The translations under genes were made by a program, and so were the position numbers. From SLFH01 sp050486265 (GTDB taxonomy: Bacteria; Planctomycetota; Phycisphaerae; Phycisphaerales; UBA1924), in the NCBI GenBank assembly GCA_050486265.1, contig JBJHCY010000006.1:1-64000 (forward strand): a DNA stretch of 64,000 nucleotides, given 5' to 3'. The notes under the pieces were generated by a model that was given only the letters and a program-made list of their open reading frames with translations, was not told the DNA's origin and did no database searches. Shown piece by piece: positions 54,367 through 62,729 of the stretch (its first letter is position 1; each line of letters opens with the position of its first letter).

Positions 54367-55041
54367 GCTGACTCTCTCTCTTCTCTCGGCGCCGGACGGG
54401 GCTTGACAGACCGCCCGCCTCCGGCACCGACAAACCTAGCTCACTACGGTCCCTCCAACAAGACTCCGGGGCAAAAACACCTACTATTAGAGGGTTATCA
54501 GCCCGCACAGCCGTCATCGCTGGAGCGGGCGCCGGTCGATATCACACCTCTGAGTCCGGTGATCCGGTCGACCGCGTGACGCCGCGGGCGATTGGCGGCC
54601 CCGAGGTCGCCGGCCAGCCGCCCCACTTCCACATATAGATGGAGCGGGACGATGAACCCGGCCGCTGGGCGGGCCGTTGGCCGCGAACGGGCTCGTCAAA
54701 CGGGCGATGACCGCCCGGAGAGCGACGATTCCGGTAGCGGGACTGACGGAGCTGGCGCGTTTCTGCGCGATCCCGCGGGGGTGAGCCGCCGCCAGACCAC
54801 CGATTCCAGAGGGCACACGACAAGGCTCTATGGGGTCCTATAACCCATTATCACCCGCTTTAGAAGCCCTTGAAGGGGGTTGGAGGCCGATAGAAGCGGC
54901 CCTCACACCATTTTCATGGGTTGTTGCTGCAAAACGGCTTGCACGGTTCAAGATCTTGGCTTACTCTTGTGACAGTGCAGCCAGCGGGCTGCCAACGCCC
55001 GTGATTGTTCCAGAGTTGCGTTCCAGTGAGGAGATGCAGAA
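54367..55041. other. 675-base gap between the divergent sorting-tail protein genes
   Basis: No frame has convincing codon use. The last ~200 bases are AT-richer and hold a promoter for the + gene at 54939-54967. The central part has short palindromic pieces (TGGGGTCCTATAACCCA near 54833) but no strong hairpin. Promoter and leader of the minus gene must lie in the first ~150 bases. Confidence 0.45.
54939..54967 (+). promoter_or_regulatory. Probable sigma-70 promoter of the 55042 gene
   Basis: TTGCAC (54939-54944) and TACTCT (54962-54967) are separated by 17 bases, the optimal sigma-70 spacing. The site is 75 bases before the ATG. Confidence 0.45.
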
Positions 55042-55758
55042 ATGAAGAAGATCGCTCTGATCCTTGGTGTGGCCGGAATGGCCGCTGTCGCGAATGCCCA
55101 GGTCACCTACAGCATGGTCGGTGAGAACCTGACCGGTGCCGGTGGCCTGACCAACGCCGAAGTCGGCGATGTCATCCGTGTCAGCCTGGTCGCCCAGGCT
55201 GGTGGTGGTGTCGGCTTTGCCTTCACCCGCCCCTACATCAGCGGCACCAATGTCGGCGCCTGGGACCTGACCGAGACCGGCGACGGCGTCCGCGGTCGCA
55301 ACGAGAATGTCATCGGTGATGTTTCTGACGGGCCCGTCGGCACCACGCAGGCCGCCAACGGATTCTTCAGCGGCGTCAGCACCGGTCCTGACACCGACCG
55401 CCTTGAGCTGACCGACGCCGCTCCCGCCCGTATCGGCAGCGCCCCTGACTTCGTCGCCCTGCCGACCGGCCTCTTCCCGCCGGCGCTGCGTCCCGCCCTG
55501 TTCGCTCCGCTGGTGATGGCCGACGGCTTCACCGTCTACACCTTCGACGCGACCTACAACGGCGGCACGATGAGCTTCGACGCCGAGTTCCTCCGCACCC
55601 GCACCTACGCCAACGCCAACGCTGTCGAGGCCGACGATGTGTCCTTCGAGGTCGCTCGTGACAACTTCGGCAACATGCTGACCGTCGTCCCCGCGCCCGC
55701 CTCGATGGCCCTCCTGGGTCTCGGTGGTCTGGTCGCCGCCCGTCGCCGCCGTGCGTAA
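55042..55758 (+). CDS. Secreted protein with C-terminal VPAP sorting tail
   Basis: A 238-residue exported protein. The signal peptide is MKKIALILGVAGMAAVANA. A beta-rich domain rich in Gly, Thr and Asp follows, and the end is VVPAPASMALLGLGGLVAARRRRA: a PAP motif, a hydrophobic helix and an Arg cluster, the PEP-CTERM pattern. The domain is not like the two neighbours to the left, so only the tail is shared. Its ribosome-binding site is GAGGAG. A very strong terminator follows. Function unknown; high expression is plausible from the good promoter, ribosome-binding site and terminator. Confidence 0.85.
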   Translation: MKKIALILGVAGMAAVANAQVTYSMVGENLTGAGGLTNAEVGDVIRVSLVAQAGGGVGFAFTRPYISGTNVGAWDLTETGDGVRGRNENVIGDVSDGPVGTTQAANGFFSGVSTGPDTDRLELTDAAPARIGSAPDFVALPTGLFPPALRPALFAPLVMADGFTVYTFDATYNGGTMSFDAEFLRTRTYANANAVEADDVSFEVARDNFGNMLTVVPAPASMALLGLGGLVAARRRRA

Positions 55759-55790
55759 TCGGGTCTGACGACAACTGACGCAAGTCAACG

Positions 55791-55826
55791 CCACCCCCGG
55801 CCTCGGCCGGGGGTGGTTGTTTTTTG
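55791..55826 (+). terminator. Terminator of the 55042 gene
   Basis: A perfect 12-bp GC stem, CCACCCCCGGCC (55791-55802) with GGCCGGGGGTGG (55805-55816), followed by TTGTTTTTT. Confidence 0.92.
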
Positions 55827-55830
55827 GTCA

Positions 55831-55945
55831 GGGCGCTGGGAACGGGGCGCTGGGCGCAGGGTTTAGGGAGGCGGATACTCAACGACTTTGGATGCAGAAG
55901 CCGCCCCCCGCCCCCCGCGCCCAGCGCCCTGCGCCCTGCGCCCTG
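55831..55945. repeat. G-rich/C-rich palindromic element, copy 5
   Basis: GGGCGCTGGGAACGGGGCGC at the left and CCCAGCGCCCTGCGCCCTG at the right. The core differs from copies 1-3 (ACTCAACGACTTTGG), so only the ends are conserved. It begins five bases beyond the T-run of the previous terminator. Confidence 0.6.
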
Positions 55946-55949
55946 GTAT

Positions 55950-56465
55950 TCAGGCCTCAATCACCGCGTGGGTCTGGGCGTAGCGGTCGAGGCGGGCGCG
56001 CCCGCCCAGGGCGGGCAGCTCGATCAGCACCACGATCCCCGCGATGTCCGCCCCGCACTTGCCGACCAGTTCGCAGCAGGCGCTCATCGTCCCTCCCGTC
56101 GCCAAGAGATCGTCGACCAGCAGCACCTTCTGCCCCGGGCCCAACGCGTCGGAGTGGATCTCCAGCCGGTCCGACCCGTACTCCAGGGCGTAATCGACCC
56201 CGTGCACCGACCGCGGCAGCTTGCCCGGCTTGCGGATCGGCACAAACCCGGCCGAGAGGCACTGGGCGATCGCCGTCCCGAAGATAAACCCGCGGCTCTC
56301 GGCCCCGATCACCAGATCGATCCCCCGCCCCCGGAACGGATTGGCCATTTTCTCGACCGCCATCGCCAGGGCCCGCGGGTCGGCCAACAGCGGCGTGAAG
56401 TCCTTGAACAGGATCCCGGGCTTGGGGAAATCCGGCACATCGCGGATGAAGTCGCTCAGGTTCAT
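55950..56465 (-). CDS. apt: Adenine phosphoribosyltransferase
   Basis: Salvages adenine to AMP. The 171-residue product has the standard N-terminus (MNLSDFIRDVPDFPKPGILFKDFTPLL), IGAESRGFIFG, IRKPGKLPRSV and the PRPP-binding loop VLLVDDLLATGGTM. Start ATG 56465 has a GAGGAG ribosome-binding site; the longer frame beyond it is not protein-like. It is divergent from the groES-like gene. Confidence 0.95.
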   Translation of the reverse strand: MNLSDFIRDVPDFPKPGILFKDFTPLLADPRALAMAVEKMANPFRGRGIDLVIGAESRGFIFGTAIAQCLSAGFVPIRKPGKLPRSVHGVDYALEYGSDRLEIHSDALGPGQKVLLVDDLLATGGTMSACCELVGKCGADIAGIVVLIELPALGGRARLDRYAQTHAVIEA

Positions 56466-56578
56466 CGGAAGAAGCTCCTCGGGGGCGGCAAGAGGATATG
56501 AGGGATGAGCGCGGGGTGCGGGGTGCGGCATTGATCGTGGCCCGGGCGTCTCGCCCGGGCGAACATCCTGCCTTCGAT

Positions 56579-56613
56579 CGACCCGACTCTTCGCTGCGCT
56601 CAGAGCTCGGCGT
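56579..56613 (-). repeat. 35-bp dispersed element, copy 2 (inverted)
   Basis: Reverse complement of the element at 48435-48469, with one mismatch (AGAGCTCGG for AGAGGTCGG). Confidence 0.7.
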
Positions 56614-56661
56614 CCGGGCATCGGTGATCCTTGCCGCAACCGGATCAGCTACAGTGGCCTT

Positions 56662-57003
56662 ATGGCGGCAAAGAAGGCCAACAGCGACCTCCCCAAACTC
56701 GAAACCGTCGAGCCGATCGGCTCCCGCGTGCTCATCCGCAAGGACGAGGACAAGAAGCAGACCAAGACCGGCATCCACCTGCCCGACAAGATCGAGATCC
56801 CGACCATCACCGGACGGATCGTCGCGATCAGCGCCCAGGTCGAGCGCGACGAGGACTACCCGATCCGCCAGTACGACAAGATCCTCTTCAACCCCAAGCA
56901 CGCGATCCCGGTCGACCTCGAGGGCGATAACCGCTTGTTTGTGATCCCCGTCGAGGATGTGGTCGCGGTGTTCAGGCGTGACGGCTCGGGGGCGGGTGGG
57001 TGA
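56662..57003 (+). CDS. GroES-family co-chaperonin, solitary
   Basis: A 113-residue protein with the Cpn10 fold signature: VEPIGSRVLIRKDEDKKQTKTGIHLPDKIEIPTITGRIVAI near the N-terminus and YDKILFNPKHAIPVDLEGDNRLFVIPVEDVVAVF at the C-terminus. GroES is ~95 residues; the N-terminal ~12 residues are an extension. No groEL is adjacent. The stretch corresponding to the mobile loop (QTKTGIHLPDKIEIPT) is not the classical GGI(V/M)L form, so it may be a specialised co-chaperonin. It overlaps aroA by four bases. Confidence 0.82.
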   Translation: MAAKKANSDLPKLETVEPIGSRVLIRKDEDKKQTKTGIHLPDKIEIPTITGRIVAISAQVERDEDYPIRQYDKILFNPKHAIPVDLEGDNRLFVIPVEDVVAVFRRDGSGAGG

Positions 57004-58409
57004 ACGGGGAGCGTCTGCCGCCGACCGGGGCGGGCCCGCTCTTCGGGCCGCTCGGAAGCCTTCCGGACCCGCTGCCGATCGCGCCGATCGCCGAGCCCGC
57101 GGGCGTGAACGCGGTGATGCACCCCCCGGGCTCGAAGAGCCTGACCAACCGGGCCCTGCTGCTGGCGGCGTTGTGCGAGGGTTCGCCGCGGATCGAGCGC
57201 CCGCTCCTGGGCGCCGACGACACCGGGCGGATGATCGCCGCCCTTGAGACTTTGGGCGCCAGGATCGAGTTCGACGGCCCCCGAGACGCCGAGGCGGATC
57301 TGATCGTCCACGGCGTCGGCGGACGCTTCCGCATCGGGGCGGACGGGGTGACGCTGAACCTCAACAACGCGGGGACGGCGACGAGGTTTCTGGCGGCCGC
57401 GGCGCTCCTGGCCGACGGGCCGGTGACCATCGACGGCAACGAACGGATGCGGATGCGCCCGATCGGCGAGTTGGGCGAGGCGCTGGGCGCGATGGGCGCG
57501 CGGGTGAGCTATCCGCTGACAGAAGGCTGCCCGCCGATCCGTATCGAGCCGCCGGAGAAACCAGGGAGCGAGGTGCGTTTCGGGCAGACCAAGTCGAGCC
57601 AGTACCTTTCGGCGTTGCTGCTGGTTTCGCCGTGGCTGGCGCGGGGGCTGACGATGCATCTGGACGCCCCGGCGACGAGCGGTTCGTACCTGACGATGAC
57701 GCTGGAGCTGCTCTCTCGCCTGGGCGTAACGACGCGGGTCTCGGCCGACATGCGGGTGATCCGGGTTGTGCCCGGCCCGCCGGCGGCGTTCTCGCTGGCG
57801 ATCGAGCCGGACGCGAGCGGGGCGACCTACGCGTGGACGGCCGGGGCGATCCTGCCCGGCTCGCGCGTGGGCGTGGTCGGGCTGACCGACGGCTCGATGC
57901 AGGGCGACGCGCAGTACCCGATGGTGCTGCGCCGGATGGGGGCGGAGGTGGAGCGGGCCGGGGGCGGGCTGTACTGCCGCGGGCCGCAGACGCTCAGAGG
58001 CATTATGGCCGACATGGCGGACATGCCCGACGCGGCGGTCTCCCTGGCGGTCGCGTGCGCGTTCGCGTCGGGCCCGAGCGTGCTGCGCGGCGTCCGCACC
58101 CTGCGCGACAAGGAGTGCGACCGGATCGGCGCGTTGCAGACCGAGCTCGGCAAAGTCGGCGTGCGGATCGACGCGGATGTTGCGGGGGATCCGGACGCGA
58201 TGACGATCACGCCGCCGGAGGGCGGGATCGATTGCTCGGCGGGCGTTTCGCCCGTTGTGTTCGACACTTACCGCGATCATCGGATGGCGATGGCGCTCGC
58301 GTTGGTCGGGCTGCGCCGGCCGGGGGTTTCGATCGCCGATCCGGTGTGCGTGGACAAGACCTACCCGAGCTATTGGCGCGAGTTCGCGGGGTTGTATCCG
58401 GCGGGGTGA
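57000..58409 (+). CDS. aroA: 3-Phosphoshikimate 1-carboxyvinyltransferase
   Basis: Sixth step of the shikimate pathway. The 469-residue product has the conserved PPGSKSLTNRALLLAAL, LNNAGTATRFLAAAALL, GNERMRMRPIGELGEAL, TKSSQYLSALLL, and the C-terminal LRDKECDRIGAL and VFDTYRDHRMAMALAL. A ~30-residue N-terminal extension precedes the usual start. The GTG start overlaps the groES-like stop by four bases (GTGA), indicating coupling. aroK is on the same strand 41 kb away. Confidence 0.95.
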   Translation: MNGERLPPTGAGPLFGPLGSLPDPLPIAPIAEPAGVNAVMHPPGSKSLTNRALLLAALCEGSPRIERPLLGADDTGRMIAALETLGARIEFDGPRDAEADLIVHGVGGRFRIGADGVTLNLNNAGTATRFLAAAALLADGPVTIDGNERMRMRPIGELGEALGAMGARVSYPLTEGCPPIRIEPPEKPGSEVRFGQTKSSQYLSALLLVSPWLARGLTMHLDAPATSGSYLTMTLELLSRLGVTTRVSADMRVIRVVPGPPAAFSLAIEPDASGATYAWTAGAILPGSRVGVVGLTDGSMQGDAQYPMVLRRMGAEVERAGGGLYCRGPQTLRGIMADMADMPDAAVSLAVACAFASGPSVLRGVRTLRDKECDRIGALQTELGKVGVRIDADVAGDPDAMTITPPEGGIDCSAGVSPVVFDTYRDHRMAMALALVGLRRPGVSIADPVCVDKTYPSYWREFAGLYPAG

Positions 58410-58458
58410 TCGGTGTATCTCGTGAGCTCCGAAGGAGCGCCTGAGCGCCTCCTATCGC

Positions 58459-59988
58459 TCAGCGTGCGGGCGAGAGCACCACCGGGAGATCCAGCAGCTC
58501 GTTTTGGCGGCGGACGCCGAGGATGATGCGTTGGCCGGGGTTGTAGTCGCCCAGGCGTCGGACGAACTCGGAGAGGTCGCGTGTCGGGGCGCCGTCGATC
58601 GAGACGATCACATCGCGCGGGCGCAGGCCGGCGTCGCGGGCCTGGCGTGAGACCGAGCGCCCGACGACGGGACCCTCGCCCTCGCCGGGGTCGACCTCGA
58701 CGCCGATCGAGGCGCGCAAGCCCCGGATGCGTCCGTCGCGCACCTCGGCGACATCGGGGAGCGTGCGGAGCCAGTTCTTGAAATCGCGGTCGATCTGCTC
58801 GATGTCGGCGTCGAGGACGCGCTCGATCGAGGCGACGCCGCTGCGGTCTTCGTTGTACCGGTCGATGTAATCTGCGTAGAACGCGCCGAGCACGCCCCGC
58901 TCGTGCATGTAAAGAAAGATCGCGCGGGCGTGGGCGTAGTTCGCCAGCGGCACGCGACCGGTGAAATGATGGCGCGGCATGTTCGCCAGCTCGGCGATGG
59001 TCGGCAGGCCCGCGGCGCTCAGGCGGCGTTTCAAGATGTTGGTCCGCCAGCTCGGGGTGGGCGAGATGCTGCCGCCTGGGCCCTCGTCGATGTCTTCCAC
59101 CAGCGAGCAGAGCCCCTCCTGGATCCAGACGGGGTGTCGCTGGCCCAGGCGGTCGTTGCTGCGCCAGTGCAGCACATGGAAGAACTCGTGGCGGAAGGTC
59201 GAGCCGATGTCCATCGAGACGAGCTTCTTCTCGTCGTTGCTGTACGCGCCGCCGATGCGTTGGAACTCGCCGGCGACGGCTTCTGGCCCGTAGCGCTCCA
59301 TCGCCCAGAGCGCAAAGTCGCGCTCGGTCGGCAGAACGACCGCGACGAACGGGTCGTTGGCATCTTCTTCGAGGTCTTTGAAGATCTCGCGCACGCCCCA
59401 CTCGGCGAGGCGGCGCATCTCTTCGATAGCCTGCTCGGTCGCGATCGGGTGGAAGGCGCTGGCGATGATGATGCGCAGGTCTTCGTCGCGCCGGACGGTG
59501 TAGCCCGGGCGGTACTTGCGGGTGAGGTGCTGCTCGACGCCCTCGGCGTGGGCCTCGATGATGCGGTCCCAGTTTTCGAGGATCTCGGCGTAAAGATCGG
59601 TATCGCGGATCGCGCCGAGCGAGGGGTCGCCTTCGAGTTGGCGACGGTCGAGGAAGCCGCGCCCGATCGCTTCGGCGAGCATCTCGGCGCCTTCGTCCGG
59701 TCGGCCGAGGGCCGCGAGGGTGACTGCGAGGTTGTAGCGCGGCACAAACCCGCCGGGATCAAGGTCCGCCTGACGCCGGAAGAGGCGTTCGGCCTGCTGG
59801 AATTCGCGCTCGGCGAACGCCTCCATCGCGCGGCGCTGGATCTCCTGGGCCTGCTGGCGCCGTTCGTGCAGCTCGCGCGGGGTCGCCGGGCGGGCGTCCT
59901 GCTGGGCGACTGCGGGCGGGAGCGTCGCGAGCACCGCCGCGACAAACGCCGCGGCGAGCATCGGTCCGATCGTGCGGCGAGGTCTCAC
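58459..59988 (-). CDS. Exported TPR/zinc-metalloprotease-like/PDZ protein
   Basis: A 509-residue protein. The signal peptide is ~1-28. Helical TPR-like repeats follow (~35-115, FAEREFQQAERLFRRQADLDPGGFVPRYNLAVTLAALG). A gluzincin-like active site comes next, HEFFH in STFRHEFFHVLHW with the downstream glutamate in WIQEGLCSLVE. A C-terminal PDZ domain closes it (VDPGEGEGPVVGRSVSRQARDAGLRPRDVIVSIDGAPTRDLSEFVRRL). The layout resembles planctomycete DUF1570-like proteins. The N-terminus is set at GTG 59988, because codon use becomes normal only there and an AAGGGG precedes it; ATG 60036 is an alternative. Confidence 0.72.
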   Translation of the reverse strand: MRPRRTIGPMLAAAFVAAVLATLPPAVAQQDARPATPRELHERRQQAQEIQRRAMEAFAEREFQQAERLFRRQADLDPGGFVPRYNLAVTLAALGRPDEGAEMLAEAIGRGFLDRRQLEGDPSLGAIRDTDLYAEILENWDRIIEAHAEGVEQHLTRKYRPGYTVRRDEDLRIIIASAFHPIATEQAIEEMRRLAEWGVREIFKDLEEDANDPFVAVVLPTERDFALWAMERYGPEAVAGEFQRIGGAYSNDEKKLVSMDIGSTFRHEFFHVLHWRSNDRLGQRHPVWIQEGLCSLVEDIDEGPGGSISPTPSWRTNILKRRLSAAGLPTIAELANMPRHHFTGRVPLANYAHARAIFLYMHERGVLGAFYADYIDRYNEDRSGVASIERVLDADIEQIDRDFKNWLRTLPDVAEVRDGRIRGLRASIGVEVDPGEGEGPVVGRSVSRQARDAGLRPRDVIVSIDGAPTRDLSEFVRRLGDYNPGQRIILGVRRQNELLDLPVVLSPAR

Positions 59989-60058
59989 GGGGCGTGCACC
60001 CCTTGTCTTCTGGACGCATCTGCCTTCAGGACGCATCTGACAGGGTACGAACGCCGTG

Positions 60059-60652
60059 CTAGGGGCGTTCGCCAGAGAGCAGGCGTTCGACGCCCTCGGG
60101 CAGGGCGTCCTTCTCCAATTCGAAGACCCGTGCGGCCAGCGACTCGGGCGTGTCGCCCGGCAGCACGGGGCAACGCTTCTGCACGAGGATTGGGCCCCGG
60201 TCGTACTCCGCGTCGCAGAGGTGCACCGTGCAGCCCGACTCGGTATCGCCCGAGGCGAGCACGGCTTCGTGCACGCGGCTGCCGTACATGCCCGGGCCGC
60301 CGTGTTTGGGCAGGAGCGCGGGGTGGATGTTCAGCACCTTGCCCTTGTACGCCTCGGGGATCTCGACGAGTTGCAGGTAGCCGGCGAGGACGACGAGATC
60401 GGCATCGGCGTCGTTGAGCAGCGTTTCGAGCCGGCCCGCGGGGATGCGCCCCTCGACGACCCGGACGGGCAGGCCCCGCTCGCGGGCCTTGTCTGCGCCC
60501 GGGCAGGGGCGCGAGGCGATGACCAGCGCGATGCGGGCGTTGAGCCTGTCGGCGTCGATGCGGTCGGCGAGGTTCATCAGCGAGCGCCCGCCGCCGGAGA
60601 TCATCACGCAGAGGTTCGCGGGCGGGGTTGTTTGTGCGTCGCGGGCGGTCAA
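60059..60652 (-). CDS. purN: Phosphoribosylglycinamide formyltransferase
   Basis: Adds the first formyl group in purine synthesis. The 197-residue product has the N-terminal LCVMISGGGRSLMNL, the folate-binding LAGYLQLVEIP, the catalytic NIHPALLPKHGGPGMYG and the DTESGCTVHLCDAEYDRGPIL segment with the active-site aspartate. It begins with TTG at 60652 preceded by GAGGAG. purH is 13 kb away; purine genes are not clustered here. Confidence 0.92.
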   Translation of the reverse strand: MTARDAQTTPPANLCVMISGGGRSLMNLADRIDADRLNARIALVIASRPCPGADKARERGLPVRVVEGRIPAGRLETLLNDADADLVVLAGYLQLVEIPEAYKGKVLNIHPALLPKHGGPGMYGSRVHEAVLASGDTESGCTVHLCDAEYDRGPILVQKRCPVLPGDTPESLAARVFELEKDALPEGVERLLSGERP

Positions 60653-60688
60653 CTGGGTTCTCCTCGCGGCCAGGATTTCCTCGCGGCG

Positions 60689-61138
60689 TCAGCCCGTGGG
60701 CTCGGAGCGGAAGGGGATGGGCTTGCCGGACTCGTCGACGGCGACCATGGTGATCGTCGCGGTGGTGACGGGCACGCTCTCTCTCGAGCCGAAGCGTTCG
60801 GCCTCGACCTCGACGCAGACGGTCACGCTCTTGGTGCCGAAGCGGCAGACGCGGGTCCAGAAGCTCACGATGTCGCCGAGCATGACGGGGGCTTGGAAGT
60901 CGACGCGGTCGATCGAGGCGGTCACCCAGCGGTGCAGCCCGTGGCGCCGGGCCTCGACGAACCCGGCCTGGTCGATGTAGCTCAGCACGACGCCCCCGAA
61001 GATCGTGCCGTACTGGTTGGTCTCGCGCGGCATGGTCACCACGCGCAGGGCGAGGGTGCGTTCTTTTCCGGACGCGTCGGGGGGCGAGTTTGAGGGTTGC
61101 GGAGCGTCCGCGGGGCGCTGGCTCGGGGGCGTGGGCAT
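60689..61138 (-). CDS. Acyl-CoA thioesterase (hotdog fold, YciA-like)
   Basis: Hydrolyses acyl-CoA esters. From the ATG at 61138 the 149-residue protein has a disordered Pro/Ser-rich N-terminal ~25 residues. The hotdog core follows, with NQYGTIFGGVVLSYIDQAGFVEA, the WVTASIDRVDFQAPVMLGDIVSFWTRV segment, and strands ending ATITMVAVDESGKPIPF. The asparagine in NQYG and aspartate in YIDQA are the YciA-type active-site residues. It lies 36 bases upstream of purN on the same strand. Confidence 0.88.
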   Translation of the reverse strand: MPTPPSQRPADAPQPSNSPPDASGKERTLALRVVTMPRETNQYGTIFGGVVLSYIDQAGFVEARRHGLHRWVTASIDRVDFQAPVMLGDIVSFWTRVCRFGTKSVTVCVEVEAERFGSRESVPVTTATITMVAVDESGKPIPFRSEPTG

Positions 61139-61228
61139 ACCGTCAGCGTATGCGGCATTGGGTGCAAGGTACGGTGGGCGGGGCTCGAGCTGAGTTTGGC
61201 TCGGCGAGCCTTGCCACCGAATGCAGAG

Positions 61229-61260
61229 ACACTGGCGGGCAAGCCGCCAGTGCCACAGGT
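61229..61260. repeat. REP copy 3 (CACTGGCGG family)
   Basis: A perfect 9-bp stem CACTGGCGG/CCGCCAGTG with a GCAAG loop, followed by CCACAGGT. Another copy begins 11 bases later. Confidence 0.75.
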
Positions 61261-61271
61261 ACTTGACATCT

Positions 61272-61303
61272 CCCACTGGCGGGCAAGCCGCCAGTGCTGC
61301 AGG
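61272..61303. repeat. REP copy 4 (CACTGGCGG family)
   Basis: The same 9-bp stem and GCAAG loop, followed by CTGCAGGCC. Copies 3 and 4 form a direct-repeat pair in the divergent gap between the thioesterase and DinB-like genes. Confidence 0.75.
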
Positions 61304-61328
61304 CCCGTGAGCTTTGGAAGACCATGAC

Positions 61329-61979
61329 ATGAGCGACAGCCAGATCAGACCTTCTGCCGTGCCGACCGTCCGCGGGATGCCCGAGCCGCCCGGCAAGGCG
61401 GAGAAAGACGCGATCGACTCGCTCTCGCACGGGGAGCTGGTCGCCCGCTACCGCTACGGCGTCGCCAACTTCGACCAGCGGCTGTTCACGCTCGATGACG
61501 AACTGGCCGACACGGCGTTCCTGCCCGACGCGGGCGTGGGCAACTGGCCCTGCCGCGTGCTGGTCGGGCACCTCGCCGACGACGAGCTCTCCAACGCGCA
61601 CCGCGTCCGCAAGATCCTCGCCGAGGACAAGCCGATGCTGCAGGCGTGGGACGAAAACGCGTTCATCGACGCGGGGCTGTACGCCAAGCACGCCAGCCCG
61701 ATCGGCGGGTATGTCGCGCTGATCTACACGCTCCGGATCTGGCACAGCGAGCTGCTGTCGTCGCTCGAAGACGGCCAGTGGCTGCGGACGGGCATGCATG
61801 TCGAGCACGGGGAACGCTCGATCCTCGACATCGTGCGCTACTCGACCTGGCACCTCGAACGCCACGCCTGGTATCTCAACAAGAAGATCCGGCACATGCT
61901 CGGCGAGCCCGAGGTCTGCAACGACACGCCCAAGGGCAAGGCATGCGGGCCGTCGTGCGGGTGCCACCCCGCCGAGTGA
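61329..61979 (+). CDS. DinB-like metalloprotein with a cysteine-rich tail
   Basis: A 216-residue protein with the four-helix DinB/YfiT pattern and candidate metal-binding histidines in VLVGHLADDE (H81), RIWHSELL and YSTWHLERHAWYL. The last 15 residues (KACGPSCGCHPAE) add three cysteines and a histidine, a possible second metal site absent from typical DinB. DinB-family proteins are metal-dependent thiol transferases or hydrolases. ATG 61329 is used. The gene follows two REP copies. Confidence 0.72.
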   Translation: MSDSQIRPSAVPTVRGMPEPPGKAEKDAIDSLSHGELVARYRYGVANFDQRLFTLDDELADTAFLPDAGVGNWPCRVLVGHLADDELSNAHRVRKILAEDKPMLQAWDENAFIDAGLYAKHASPIGGYVALIYTLRIWHSELLSSLEDGQWLRTGMHVEHGERSILDIVRYSTWHLERHAWYLNKKIRHMLGEPEVCNDTPKGKACGPSCGCHPAE

Positions 61980-61980
61980 G

Positions 61981-62664
61981 TCATGCCTTGCCGCCCGAGC
62001 CCGACTGCGGGCTCTGCGTGCGTGAGCCCGGCGAGGGCCGCTGCGAGGCGGAAGGCTGCGATTCCTTCAGCGGCTTGAAGCCGCCCTTGCTCTTGGACTG
62101 GGTGCGGAGCTGCGCCCCGACGAGCCTGCCCCCGATCAGCAGGATGAGCAGCACCACGCCGGCCTTGAGCCAGTCCATGCCAAGGCCGGTGAGCATCGCC
62201 CCTTCGATCGAACGCCACGCATCGCCGATGCCGCCCAAGCGGATGAACTGCACCAGGAGCGGCAGGCCGACGAGGATCCCCGCGCCGACCAAGAGCAGGA
62301 AACACAGGTTGAGCATGAACCGCGCGCGTCGCGGGGCGAGCCAGTAGAAGATCACGCCCGCCGCGATCAGCACCGCGATGGTGAAGGTCCGCCCGTGGAC
62401 CCGGTCGATGCCGAACTGCGTGTGCCCGATGTACCCGCCGAACTGCGAGGCGATCGTCAGGACGATGATGCTCCAGAACCGCTTGACGACCCATCGCTGA
62501 AAGGCGAAGAACCGCTCGGCCCACTTGCCCGCCTCCGACTTACTCTGCTTGTCTGCGCCCGGTGACTGCGAGGGCGGGCGCGTGGTGGACGGGGGGACCT
62601 TCGGTTGCGAGCCTGGTCCGGAACCGTCGCCGGGCTTTGACGGGTTTTGATCGGATTCTGCCAT
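61981..62664 (-). CDS. Membrane protein of unknown function
   Basis: Not recognised. The 227-residue product has a disordered Pro/Ser/Gly N-terminal ~45 residues. Four membrane segments follow (~62-80, ~93-108, ~115-137, ~162-180). A polar Ser/Gln/Gly C-terminal tail of ~40 residues follows. Its stop is 1 base after the DinB-like stop. It is divergent from the next lipoprotein. Confidence 0.7.
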   Translation of the reverse strand: MAESDQNPSKPGDGSGPGSQPKVPPSTTRPPSQSPGADKQSKSEAGKWAERFFAFQRWVVKRFWSIIVLTIASQFGGYIGHTQFGIDRVHGRTFTIAVLIAAGVIFYWLAPRRARFMLNLCFLLLVGAGILVGLPLLVQFIRLGGIGDAWRSIEGAMLTGLGMDWLKAGVVLLILLIGGRLVGAQLRTQSKSKGGFKPLKESQPSASQRPSPGSRTQSPQSGSGGKA

Positions 62665-62729
62665 GTCAGGATCTGCCGCCCTTCAATTCCGGGGGCAACA
62701 GCGAGCCCCTTCTGAGCGTATCCTCGCGC

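Noticed and set aside
54514..54816. 100-codon minus frame and overlapping + frame at 54592-54843 in the 675-base gap
   Set aside because: Neither has the strong G/C third-position bias of real genes here, and neither resembles a known protein; at most a very short ORF from ATG 54652, left uncalled.
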